Source: Ruminococcus sp. CAG:254
GTDB lineage: Bacteria > Bacillota > Clostridia > Oscillospirales > Ruminococcaceae
Direction: 5' to 3'
Length of the DNA stretch: 16,371 bases
Assembly (NCBI GenBank): GCA_000433635.1
Contig: HF997975.1
Coordinates: 55,245-71,615, forward strand
Below are positions 5,863-12,958 of the stretch, piece after piece. The translations under genes and the position numbers were made by a program. Under the pieces are notes generated by a model. It made no database searches. It was given only the letters and a program-made list of their open reading frames with translations, and was not told the origin of the DNA. Numbering within the stretch: the stretch's first letter is position 1; the number at the start of each line of letters is the position of its first letter.

Positions 5863-5900
5863 AATACGGGCAGCGGCAATTTTGCTGCTGCCCGTATTTT
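5863..5900 (+). terminator. Terminator after the dehydrogenase gene
   Basis: A long GC-rich stem (ATACGGGCAGCGGC paired with GCTGCTGCCCGTAT, one wobble) with a small T-rich loop and a following TTTT. It lies between the dehydrogenase and malic enzyme genes, so the two need not share one transcript. Confidence 0.8.
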
Positions 5901-5968
5901 GTGCGATGGCGAAAACCGGTTATTTCCGGAATCAAATGTAATTTGTAAAACGAAGGGAAGTTTTCAAA

Positions 5969-7147
5969 ATGGATTACGCAAAAGAATCTTTGAAGCTGCA
6001 TTACGACTGGCAGGGCAAGTTTGAAATTGCACTGCGTGCACCGCTGGAAACCTCAGACGATTTGTCTTTGGCATATACTCCGGGTGTTGCACAGCCTTGT
6101 CTGGAAATCCAGAAGGATGTTGACCTGAGCTATAAGCTGACCAGAAGAGGTAACCTCGTTGCTGTTGTGACCGATGGTACTGCTGTTCTGGGTCTGGGCG
6201 ACATTGGCCCGGAAGCAGGTATGCCGGTTATGGAAGGTAAGTGTGCCCTGTTCAAGAAGTTTGGTAATGTAGATGCGATTCCGCTGTGCATTCGCTCCAA
6301 GGATGTAGACGACATTGTGAATACCGTTCGTCTGCTCGCTGGCAGCTTCGGCGGCATCAACCTCGAAGATATTTCCGCACCTCGTTGCTTTGAAATTGAA
6401 GAAAAGCTGAAGGAATGCTGCGATATTCCGATTTTCCACGATGACCAGCATGGTACTGCCGTTGTAACACTGGCAGCCATGATGAACGCTTTGAAGCTGA
6501 CTGGCAAGAACCTGAAGGATGTCAAGGTTGTCACCAGCGGTGCTGGTGCAGCAGGGATTGCGATTATCCGCCTGCTGATTGCAATGGGTCTGGATCCGCA
6601 TCATGTTATTCTCTGCGACCGGAAGGGTGCAATCTATGAAGGCAGAGAAGGTCTGAACAAGGAAAAGGAACAGATGGCAAAGATTACAAATAGCGGTCAT
6701 AAGGCTGGTTCTTTGGCAGATGTTCTGGTTGGTGCAGATGTTTTCATCGGTGTTTCTGCTCCGAACTGCGTAACACCGGAAATGGTAAAGAGCATGGCTG
6801 AAAAGCCGATTCTGTTCCCGATGGCAAATCCGACACCGGAAATCATGCCGGAAGAAGCACTGGCAGCTGGTGCATATTGCGTTGGTACTGGTAGAAGTGA
6901 CTTCCCGAACCAGATTAACAATGTTCTGGCATTCCCGGGCATCTTCCGTGGTGCACTGGATGTACACGCAAAGGAAATCAACGATGCTATGAAGATTGCT
7001 GCTGCAAAGGCAATTGCATCCTTCGTAACAGATGAAAAGCTTTGTCCGGAATATATCATTCCGAGTGCATTGGAAAAGGGTGTTGCAGAAGCAGTTGCAG
7101 CTGCGGTTGCACAGGCTGCAAAAGACACCGGCGTTGCAAGAATCTAA
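5969..7147 (+). CDS. Malic enzyme (malate dehydrogenase, oxaloacetate-decarboxylating)
   Basis: Oxidatively decarboxylates malate to pyruvate and CO2, reducing NAD(P). 392 aa, the short bacterial form without a phosphotransacetylase domain. Tyr36 in LAYTPGVA, Lys91 in GKCALFK, metal ligands Glu133-Asp134 and Asp158/Asp159 in FHDDQHGT, Rossmann motif GAGAAG (191-196) followed by CDRKG with Asp217, and NPTPE (~337). Asp217 hints at NAD, but cofactor use cannot be settled by eye. The start ATG follows GAAGGGA. It lies 167 bp after the dehydrogenase gene, separated by a terminator; no strong promoter of its own is visible, so read-through or a weak promoter is likely. Together with the upstream enzyme it would convert oxaloacetate to pyruvate, moving reducing power from NADH to NAD(P)H. 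Confidence 0.93.
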   Translation: MDYAKESLKLHYDWQGKFEIALRAPLETSDDLSLAYTPGVAQPCLEIQKDVDLSYKLTRRGNLVAVVTDGTAVLGLGDIGPEAGMPVMEGKCALFKKFGNVDAIPLCIRSKDVDDIVNTVRLLAGSFGGINLEDISAPRCFEIEEKLKECCDIPIFHDDQHGTAVVTLAAMMNALKLTGKNLKDVKVVTSGAGAAGIAIIRLLIAMGLDPHHVILCDRKGAIYEGREGLNKEKEQMAKITNSGHKAGSLADVLVGADVFIGVSAPNCVTPEMVKSMAEKPILFPMANPTPEIMPEEALAAGAYCVGTGRSDFPNQINNVLAFPGIFRGALDVHAKEINDAMKIAAAKAIASFVTDEKLCPEYIIPSALEKGVAEAVAAAVAQAAKDTGVARI

Positions 7148-7170
7148 CGGAATCAAAAACAATTACGAGG

Positions 7171-7205
7171 GGGGAAAGACGGCATCCGTTGTCTTTCCCC
7201 TTTTT
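7171..7205 (+). terminator. Terminator after the malic enzyme gene
   Basis: GGGGAAAGAC (7171-7180) pairs with GTCTTTCCCC (7191-7200), with an inner GG/CC pair, followed by five T. It ends only 4 bp before the next possible start codon. Confidence 0.88.
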
Positions 7206-7209
7206 GTAA

Positions 7210-8070
7210 ATGGGCATGAAGATGAAACGAAAACAACTTTGGAAATCGTTGCTGGGTTTGGCAATGATGGGAACGGCGGTGGTCGTTTTAGCTGTGCAGA
7301 GCTTCGCCGAGCAGGATACCATTCCGGCGATTACATGGGTTACAACTGCTTCGGAAGAGTCAGCAGAATCCGCACTACAAACCGAACCACTGGAAACAGA
7401 AGCGGATTCTGAAAATGCAAATCGACAGCCTGTTTTTGACTGGGACAAGCCTACAAAAGCAGAAACCACTACAAAATCAGCAGGTTCTACAACTGCTCCA
7501 GTAAGACAAACAGAACCAGCACAGCCAGATGCAGCGGAATTGGCATTCCCAGAAGAAGCTGAGCCGGAGATTTCTTATCCATTGGATTTGAATGCGGCAA
7601 CAGCGGAAGAACTGGAAACGCTGCCGGGTGTTGGTGCAATTTTAGCGGAGCGGATTGTTTCTTATCGGGAGGCAGTCGGCGGATTTCAGACATTGGAAGA
7701 GTTACAGCAAGTCAATGGAATCGGAAGTGGAATCTATTCCCAAATTGCCCCATACCTATTTATAATAGGAGAACTGCAAACGATTTCACCCGAACTGGAT
7801 ACACAGCCATCAGAATCATCAGAGCCGACGATGCCAGAGGAGAAAACGGCATCGGATTCAGAATCCATTCCCCATCTGGACATCAACACCGCTACGGCAG
7901 AGGATTTTCAAAAGTTGCCGAACGTCACACAGGAACAGGCGGAAGCCATTGTTCGGCTGCGGACACAGATTCAGTATTTTCAGAATATTTATGAACTGCT
8001 CTATGCGGACGGCATGACAGACCGGCTTTTTCTTTCGATTCGGGACTATTTGTATGTAAGTTTTGCTTAA
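7210..8070 (+). CDS. ComEA-like secreted/anchored protein with two helix-hairpin-helix domains
   Basis: 286 aa. The N-terminal signal or anchor helix (~11-30) ends in SFA-EQ, a possible signal peptidase I site. An acidic Thr/Glu/Pro-rich linker (~34-122) follows, then a ComEA-type HhH domain (125-184: LDLNAATAEELETLPGVG, later VNGIG). A second linker leads to another HhH-like domain (223-283: LDINTATAEDFQKLPNV). ComEA proteins bind extracellular double-stranded DNA for uptake in competence, but this one lacks the SLBB domain typical of Firmicutes ComEA, and no comEC or other competence gene is nearby. The second hairpin has lost the GVG glycines, so it may not bind DNA. ATGs at 7210, 7216 and 7222 are all possible; none has a good Shine-Dalgarno and the previous gene's terminator sits right upstream. 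Confidence 0.8.
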   Translation: MGMKMKRKQLWKSLLGLAMMGTAVVVLAVQSFAEQDTIPAITWVTTASEESAESALQTEPLETEADSENANRQPVFDWDKPTKAETTTKSAGSTTAPVRQTEPAQPDAAELAFPEEAEPEISYPLDLNAATAEELETLPGVGAILAERIVSYREAVGGFQTLEELQQVNGIGSGIYSQIAPYLFIIGELQTISPELDTQPSESSEPTMPEEKTASDSESIPHLDINTATAEDFQKLPNVTQEQAEAIVRLRTQIQYFQNIYELLYADGMTDRLFLSIRDYLYVSFA

Positions 8071-8223
8071 AATGGGAGGATTCTCAAAAACCTGCACAAA
8101 TATGATTTAACCGTTTTGTAACCTTTTCTGAAAACGCCCCCTATTTTTTGTGGAACTCATACAAAAAAGTGGACATTTATTTGTTTGAAATCCCTAAAAA
8201 AAATGAAAGAATGGTTTTTATCA

Positions 8224-8252
8224 TTGACAATCCCCGAAAATTGTTGTATATT
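8224..8252 (+). promoter_or_regulatory. Promoter of the sugar ABC transporter operon
   Basis: TTGACA (8224-8229), 17 bp, TATATT (8247-8252). The ~150 bp between it and the preceding gene (8071-8223) is A/T-rich and holds nothing I recognise; no terminator for the ComEA-like gene is clear. Confidence 0.82.
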
Positions 8253-8258
8253 TAGTGT

Positions 8259-8375
8259 ATCAAAAGGGGCTTTTATGCACGCCTTGCCATGGGGGACAGG
8301 CGGTAAATGACCCTTGCTGCTTATCTTGTTCTGGTTGTTCGGAACAAGGTAATATATTTAAGGAGGAAATTTCCA
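8259..8375 (+). other. Long structured 5' leader of the sugar transporter operon
   Basis: About 117 nt separate the predicted start of transcription from the lipoprotein ATG. Two local stem-loops are visible: CGCCTTG/CAGGCG around 8280-8304 and CTTGTTC/GAACAAG around 8325-8348. The second ends before the AAGGAGG site. It may stabilise the message or regulate translation. It matches no riboswitch class I can recognise. Confidence 0.4.
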
Positions 8376-9887
8376 ATGAACAAATTAACAAGAACTTTGG
8401 CATTGTTGGCTGCTCTGGCTATGACTGCAACTGCATTCGTAGGCTGCGGCGACGACAAGAATTCTTCTTCCAGCTCTTCTGAAGCTGCTACTACTGTAGC
8501 TGAAGAGTCCAGCGAAGAAACATCTGCTGCTGAAGAATCCAGCGAAGAAACATCTGCTGAAGAATCCAGCGAAGAAGCTTCTGACAGCGATGCAACTGCA
8601 AGCACTGAACTGGGTGCAGTTTCTATGCCGGATACCGGTGATGCACTGACCGTTCTGTGCTGGACTGACACTGACCTGAACGCTATGATCCCGGTTGTTG
8701 AAAAGGCATATCCGGACATGGCTGGCAAGATCAAGTATCAGAACGTAGGTTCTGCTGGTACAGAAGCTATGGAACAGTATCTGACATACTTCTCTTCTGG
8801 TTCTGACGTTGACCTGTACATCTGCGATGCAGACTGGGTTCTGTCTTATGAAAACAACGATGAAAACTCTGCTCCGCTGGAAAGCGTTGGTATCACTGCT
8901 GATATGTACAGCGATGCTTACAGCTACACCGTAGCAATGGGTACCGATCAGAACGGCGTTCTGAAGGGTGCTTCTTGGCAGGCAGCAGCAGGTGGTTACT
9001 GCTACAGAACCGACCTGGCTGAACAGTACCTGGGTGTAAAAACTCCGGAAGAAATGCAGGCTAAGGTAGCTGACTGGGATACATTCTGGGCAACTGCTAA
9101 GGAAGTATACGATGCATCTGGCAACAAGACTGCTATGGCTGATACCCTGGGCGGCGTTTGGAGAGCTTACTCCGCTGGTAACAGAAGCACTGCATGGGTT
9201 CAGGATGGTAAGATCACTGCTGACAACGCAAAGGCTTGCTTGGGCGACTTCATCAACATGGCTAAGACCAACTATGATGCTGGTTACATCGGCACTGTAG
9301 ATCAGTGGACAGATGACTGGTATGCAATTGGTCAGGCTGACGGTGCAATGGCTGACGCTACCATGGGTTACTTCTTCCCGTCTTGGTCTCTGGCAGCTGG
9401 CGGTCAGCTGGAATCTGCTGAAGGCGGCGAAAGCGGTTCTACATATGGTAAGTATGCAATCACAGAAGGCCCGACCGGCTGGTTCTGGGGCGGTTCTTGG
9501 ATCTGCGTAAGCCCGAACTGCGACAATGGTACCTTCGCTGGTCAGTTCATCAAGGCTATGACTGTTGATGACGCTACCATGAAGGAATATTGCGAAAGCC
9601 ACAGCGACTTCGTTAACAACAAGTCTGTTATGAAGGAAGTTGTAGAAGGCGGCAAGAACAGCAACCCGCTGTTCAAGGATGGTCAGGATCAGTTCGCTGT
9701 TCTGTACGATTCTGCTGACGCAATCGACCTCGACGGTATCGCAACTCAGTATGACGGCACCATCAACTCCAAGCTGCAGGATGCTGTAACTGCTTACTGC
9801 ACAGGTGATCTGGCAGACGAACAGGCTTGCTACGACGAATTCCTCGACACTGTAGCATCTGCTATCTCTGACATCACTGTTGAATAA
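8376..9887 (+). CDS. Sugar ABC transporter substrate-binding lipoprotein
   Basis: Extracellular, membrane-anchored solute-binding protein of the carbohydrate family 1 type. 503 aa. The signal peptide has a lipobox FVGC, with Cys24 as the lipidation site (modified by the Lgt encoded at 12959-14020). A Ser/Glu-rich flexible linker (~29-75) follows, then the binding fold starting ALTVLCWTDTDLN, with aromatic residues fit for sugar stacking (GWFWGGSWICV near 370). The start at 8376 was chosen because AAGGAGG lies just upstream and it gives a clean lipoprotein signal; the longer frame from 8307 lacks a Shine-Dalgarno. Codon use is strongly biased (GCT, GGT, CTG, GAC, AAC), which fits very high expression. 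It is first in an operon with two permeases. The sugar cannot be named; oligosaccharides from plant polymers or starch are plausible. Confidence 0.9.
   Translation: MNKLTRTLALLAALAMTATAFVGCGDDKNSSSSSSEAATTVAEESSEETSAAEESSEETSAEESSEEASDSDATASTELGAVSMPDTGDALTVLCWTDTDLNAMIPVVEKAYPDMAGKIKYQNVGSAGTEAMEQYLTYFSSGSDVDLYICDADWVLSYENNDENSAPLESVGITADMYSDAYSYTVAMGTDQNGVLKGASWQAAAGGYCYRTDLAEQYLGVKTPEEMQAKVADWDTFWATAKEVYDASGNKTAMADTLGGVWRAYSAGNRSTAWVQDGKITADNAKACLGDFINMAKTNYDAGYIGTVDQWTDDWYAIGQADGAMADATMGYFFPSWSLAAGGQLESAEGGESGSTYGKYAITEGPTGWFWGGSWICVSPNCDNGTFAGQFIKAMTVDDATMKEYCESHSDFVNNKSVMKEVVEGGKNSNPLFKDGQDQFAVLYDSADAIDLDGIATQYDGTINSKLQDAVTAYCTGDLADEQACYDEFLDTVASAISDITVE
8499..8582 (+). repeat. In-frame repeats coding the Ser/Glu linker
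   Basis: Two 30-bp units (8499-8528 and 8529-8558) and a shorter third (8559-8582) encode AEESSEETSA-like peptides in the lipoprotein linker. The DNA copies are nearly identical, pointing to slippage or recent expansion. Confidence 0.85.
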
Positions 9888-9923
9888 GCTGAATAGCCAA
9901 ATTTGACACGATCAAATATAATC

Positions 9924-9951
9924 GCCTACGGGGTAGTTCTATCCCGTAGGC
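9924..9951 (+). promoter_or_regulatory. Intercistronic stem-loop between binding protein and permease
   Basis: GCCTACGGG (9924-9932) pairs with CCCGTAGGC (9943-9951) and the stem can extend inward by three pairs. No T-run follows directly. In similar operons such a hairpin protects the upstream message or partly attenuates transcription, keeping the binding protein in excess over permeases. Confidence 0.65.
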
Positions 9952-10023
9952 ATATATTTGTCATTATCTCTTTACGATTATCTATTCTTACTATTTTACT
10001 TAATTTTTGAGAGGGTGTGTTTT

Positions 10024-11049
10024 ATGGCATCAGCTGCACAAAGAAGAATTAAATCAATCAGCTACGCCAAGTATGGATATTTTTTCATTGCACCATTTTT
10101 CCTTGTATACGCTTTCTTCCAGATCTGGCCACTGATCAACACCTTTATCTTGAGTGTATACGGAAATGGTTCTGAAGGGGATACCTTCGTTGGTTTGCAG
10201 AATTTCCAGACATTGCTGTTCGGTGGCGATGACCGTTCCGCACGTCGGATTCATGCAGAATTTGTCCGTGACTTTGGAAACACTTTGATTCTTTGGATTG
10301 GTAACTTCATCCCGCAGATTCTCTTGTCCCTGTTGCTTGCTGTTTGGTTCACAGATTCCAAGCTGCACATTCCGGGTCAGGGCTTCTTTAAGGTTGTTAT
10401 GTACCTGCCGAATATCATCACCGCTGTATCTGTTGCAGCGTTGTTCATGCGTTTCTTCTCCAACTCCAACATGTGTTTGGTAAACGGCTTGTTGACATCC
10501 GCCGGAAAAGATGCCTTCATGTTTGAAGACAATGCGGCGTGGTCACGAGCAATCGTTATGTTTATTCAGACATGGTTGTGGTTTGGTAATACCATGATTA
10601 TGATGATGTCTGGTATTTTGGGTATTAACCCGTCCCTGTTCGAAGCTGCTGCAATCGACGGTGCGACAAGTGGTCAGGTACTCCGCAAGGTAACTCTGCC
10701 GTTGCTGCGTCCGATGGTTGTTTACACCTTGATCACTTCCATGATCGGTGGTTTGCAGATGTTCGATATTCCGTTCTTGTTCCACACCAAGAGATCAACC
10801 ATCAACAAGTATTTGGAAACAGCTGCTGTATTCGTATATAAGAACTTCCGTACCAGTGAAGATAAGGTACAGTATGGTTATGCCGGTGCGGCTTCCATCA
10901 TCCTCTTTATCATCACTGCAATTCTGGGTATTATCGTATTCCGGATGAACCGGGATGCTGATGAAGCTCGGAAGAAGAAGGAACGGAAGGAACTCGTTAA
11001 GGCTTATAAGCGGGAACAGAAGCTGGCAAAGATGGGAGGCGTGGACTAA
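10024..11049 (+). CDS. Sugar ABC transporter permease (MalF/UgpA type)
   Basis: Inner-membrane permease subunit for sugar import, 341 aa with about six transmembrane segments (first ~18-42). The EAA loop that contacts the ATPase is clear: EAAAIDGATSGQVLRKVTLP (207-226). A basic, cytoplasmic C-terminal tail (~306-341) is rich in Lys/Arg. The ATG at 10024 was chosen because GAGGGTG lies upstream; a longer frame from 9958 would begin in the intercistronic region without a Shine-Dalgarno. It pairs with the permease that follows and uses the binding protein before it. No ATPase gene is present in this operon, so a shared MsmK/MsmX-like ATPase encoded elsewhere is likely. Confidence 0.92.
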   Translation: MASAAQRRIKSISYAKYGYFFIAPFFLVYAFFQIWPLINTFILSVYGNGSEGDTFVGLQNFQTLLFGGDDRSARRIHAEFVRDFGNTLILWIGNFIPQILLSLLLAVWFTDSKLHIPGQGFFKVVMYLPNIITAVSVAALFMRFFSNSNMCLVNGLLTSAGKDAFMFEDNAAWSRAIVMFIQTWLWFGNTMIMMMSGILGINPSLFEAAAIDGATSGQVLRKVTLPLLRPMVVYTLITSMIGGLQMFDIPFLFHTKRSTINKYLETAAVFVYKNFRTSEDKVQYGYAGAASIILFIITAILGIIVFRMNRDADEARKKKERKELVKAYKREQKLAKMGGVD

Positions 11050-11924
11050 TGGAACAAGTTGGTGTAAAGGATAATTACAGACTGGTACAGAACTTAAAGT
11101 CCGCTGGATGCTTCATCGTTTGCATTCTGTTGACATTGGTTTGTTTAGTACCGTTGTACTTGATGATTGTAAATGCTTGCCGTGGTCATAATGCCATCCT
11201 GCAGTCGCCGGTATCGCTGATTCCGGGCAGCAACTTTGTTGAAAACATGAAGAATATCACCACACAGTCTCCGCAGTGGAATCTGTTTCGTGGTTATCGG
11301 AACAGCTTGATTATCGCAGCTGGTTCTACGATTTTGACCGTATTCTTCTCTGCAATGACTGCATACGGTTTGACTGTTTATCAGTTCAAGGTTCGTGATG
11401 GTGCTTACACGCTCATTCTTGCCGTTATGATGATTCCAATTCAGGTAACTTCTACCGGTTTCGTACAGTTCATGGTTGGCACACTGGGCTTGGCAGACTC
11501 CTTCATTCCGCTGATCGTTCCGGCAATTGCCGCTCCGGCAATCGTATTCTATATGCGTCAATATATGAAGTCCTCTTTCCCATTGGACATCGTAGAAGCC
11601 GCTAGAATCGACGGATGCAGCGAATTCAGAACCTTTATTTCCATTGCAATTCCGATGATGAAGCCGGCAATTGCAGTACAGGCAATCTTTGCATTTGTAC
11701 AGAACTGGAACAACTACTATACACAGAACATGATTTTGATCTCGAATGACAAGATGATCACCATGCCGATGATGGTACAGAAGGTACTGGGTCAGGATAA
11801 GAAGATTGACCTTGGTGCACAGTACGCAGCAGTTGCATTGTCTGTTATTCCGATTATCGTCATTTATGTTTGCTTGTCTCGGTTCATCGTTGGTGGCGTT
11901 GCCCTCGGCGGTGTAAAGGAATAA
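11049..11924 (+). CDS. Sugar ABC transporter permease (MalG/UgpE type)
   Basis: Second permease subunit, 291 aa with six predicted membrane segments (first ~20-42, last ~262-283). EAA loop: EAARIDGCSEFRTFISIAIP (183-202). The C-terminus ends in the GGVALGGVKE type common to MalG relatives. Its ATG overlaps the stop of the preceding permease by one base (TAATG), and GGGAGG lies upstream, so translation of the two is probably coupled to give equal amounts. It is the last gene of the operon, followed by a strong terminator. Confidence 0.93.
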   Translation: MEQVGVKDNYRLVQNLKSAGCFIVCILLTLVCLVPLYLMIVNACRGHNAILQSPVSLIPGSNFVENMKNITTQSPQWNLFRGYRNSLIIAAGSTILTVFFSAMTAYGLTVYQFKVRDGAYTLILAVMMIPIQVTSTGFVQFMVGTLGLADSFIPLIVPAIAAPAIVFYMRQYMKSSFPLDIVEAARIDGCSEFRTFISIAIPMMKPAIAVQAIFAFVQNWNNYYTQNMILISNDKMITMPMMVQKVLGQDKKIDLGAQYAAVALSVIPIIVIYVCLSRFIVGGVALGGVKE

Positions 11925-11949
11925 TCAAACACTTCTATGTAGCACAACA

Positions 11950-11985
11950 AAAAGCACTGTGGATTTTCCGCAGTGCTTTTTCTTT
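11950..11985 (+). terminator. Terminator of the sugar transporter operon
   Basis: AAAAGCACTGTGGA (11950-11963), TTT loop, TCCGCAGTGCTTTT (11967-11980), one wobble pair, followed by TCTTTTG. Confidence 0.9.
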
Positions 11986-12012
11986 TGTTTGATGCATTTT
12001 TTGTATAAAAAC

Positions 12013-12050
12013 AGGCAGCTGGGAAATATTTCCCGACTGCCTATTTTTTT
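12013..12050. terminator. Bidirectional terminator between convergent operons
   Basis: AGGCAG and GGGAAA pair with TTTCCC and CTGCCT around a two-base internal mismatch. Plus-strand reading is followed by ATTTTTTT; minus-strand reading by GTTTTTAT. It would end the folD transcript and back up the terminator of the sugar operon. Confidence 0.85.
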
Positions 12051-12069
12051 ATGTGATTGTTTGTATGCC

Positions 12070-12927
12070 TTATGCTAAGTTGTGCTGTAACTTTGCAGCA
12101 TGCAGGGTGTTTTTCATCAGCATTGCGATGGTCATAGGGCCAACACCGCCCGGAACAGGTGTGATGTATCCAGCCTTTGGCTCTACCGAATCAAAGTCCA
12201 CATCGCCACAGAGCTTTCCATCCTCCATGCGGTTGATGCCAACATCAATGACAATTGCCCCTTCTTTCACCATGTCCGCAGTGACAAACTTCGGCTTGCC
12301 GATGGCAACTACCAAAATATCTGCACTGGCTGCTAGTTCTTTCAGATTCTTCGTGCGAGAATGGCAGATGGTAACCGTTCCATTCTTTTGCAGCAGCAGC
12401 ATTGCCATTGGTTTTCCAACGATGTTGCTTCTGCCGATGACAACGCACTGCTTGCCACTGATGTCAACGCCTGTGCTTGCAATCAGTTCCATGATACCAG
12501 CAGGCGTACACGGCAGGAAATCATAGTCACCAATCATAATCTTTCCGACATTCACCGGATGGAATGCATCAACATCTTTCAGCGGAGAAATGGCATGAAT
12601 CACAGCCTGTTCATCAATATGTTCCGGCAACGGTAACTGCACCAGAATGCCGTTGACCTTGTTATCTTTGTTCAAAACACCAATCAAATCTAGCAACTGT
12701 TCCTGCGTTGCATTTTCATTCATGCGGTATTCGTACGGATGAAATCCGACTTCCTCGCAGGCACGCTGCTTGTTACGAACATAAACTTGAGATGCTGGGT
12801 CATTGCCCACCAAAATAACTGCCAGACCCGGCACGATGCCATGATTTTCTCGTAGTTCTTCGGTTTCCTTTTTGACCTCGTTTCGTACCTTTACCGATAC
12901 GATTTTTCCACTAATCAATTTCGCCAT
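12070..12927 (-). CDS. folD: Bifunctional methylene-THF dehydrogenase / methenyl-THF cyclohydrolase
   Basis: Cytoplasmic one-carbon enzyme interconverting 5,10-methylene-, methenyl- and 10-formyl-tetrahydrofolate. 285 aa, normal family length. Substrate-site motif YVRNK (49-53) with catalytic Lys53, GILVQLPLP (93-101), Asp120 in KDVDAFHP, the PCTPAG turn (139-144), the nucleotide-binding GRSNIVGKP (165-173), and the signature PGGVGPMT (259-266). The ATG follows GGAGG. It is the last gene of the minus-strand cluster, 31 bp after lgt, so it is probably cotranscribed with it; the functional link to the other members is not obvious. Confidence 0.97.
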   Translation of the reverse strand: MAKLISGKIVSVKVRNEVKKETEELRENHGIVPGLAVILVGNDPASQVYVRNKQRACEEVGFHPYEYRMNENATQEQLLDLIGVLNKDNKVNGILVQLPLPEHIDEQAVIHAISPLKDVDAFHPVNVGKIMIGDYDFLPCTPAGIMELIASTGVDISGKQCVVIGRSNIVGKPMAMLLLQKNGTVTICHSRTKNLKELAASADILVVAIGKPKFVTADMVKEGAIVIDVGINRMEDGKLCGDVDFDSVEPKAGYITPVPGGVGPMTIAMLMKNTLHAAKLQHNLA

Positions 12928-12958
12928 GATGAAACGTCCTCCTATCCTCTCTCATTCA

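Noticed and set aside
6053..7162. Long minus-strand open frame of 369 aa opposite the malic enzyme gene
   Set aside because: It is the complement of a strongly codon-biased, fully recognisable enzyme. The translated product is Cys/Asn-rich with no family resemblance and no ribosome binding site or promoter.
8307..8375. Longer N-terminus for the sugar-binding lipoprotein
   Set aside because: It would put 23 residues before a perfect lipoprotein signal peptide. Only the ATG at 8376 has a Shine-Dalgarno.
8255..8482. Small plus-strand ORF (75 aa, Cys-rich) in the leader of the sugar operon
   Set aside because: Its GTG start lies at the promoter -10 edge, before the expected transcript start, without a ribosome binding site, and it runs out of frame into the lipoprotein gene.
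8385..9602. Minus-strand open frame of 405 aa opposite the binding-protein gene
   Set aside because: Shadow of a gene with extreme codon bias. The product is a low-complexity Ser/Cys-rich sequence without a Shine-Dalgarno.
9903..9922. TTGACA and TATAAT in the gap after the binding-protein gene
   Set aside because: Both hexamers are perfect but only 8 bp apart, far too close for a sigma-A promoter. The region is better explained as part of the intercistronic hairpin flank.
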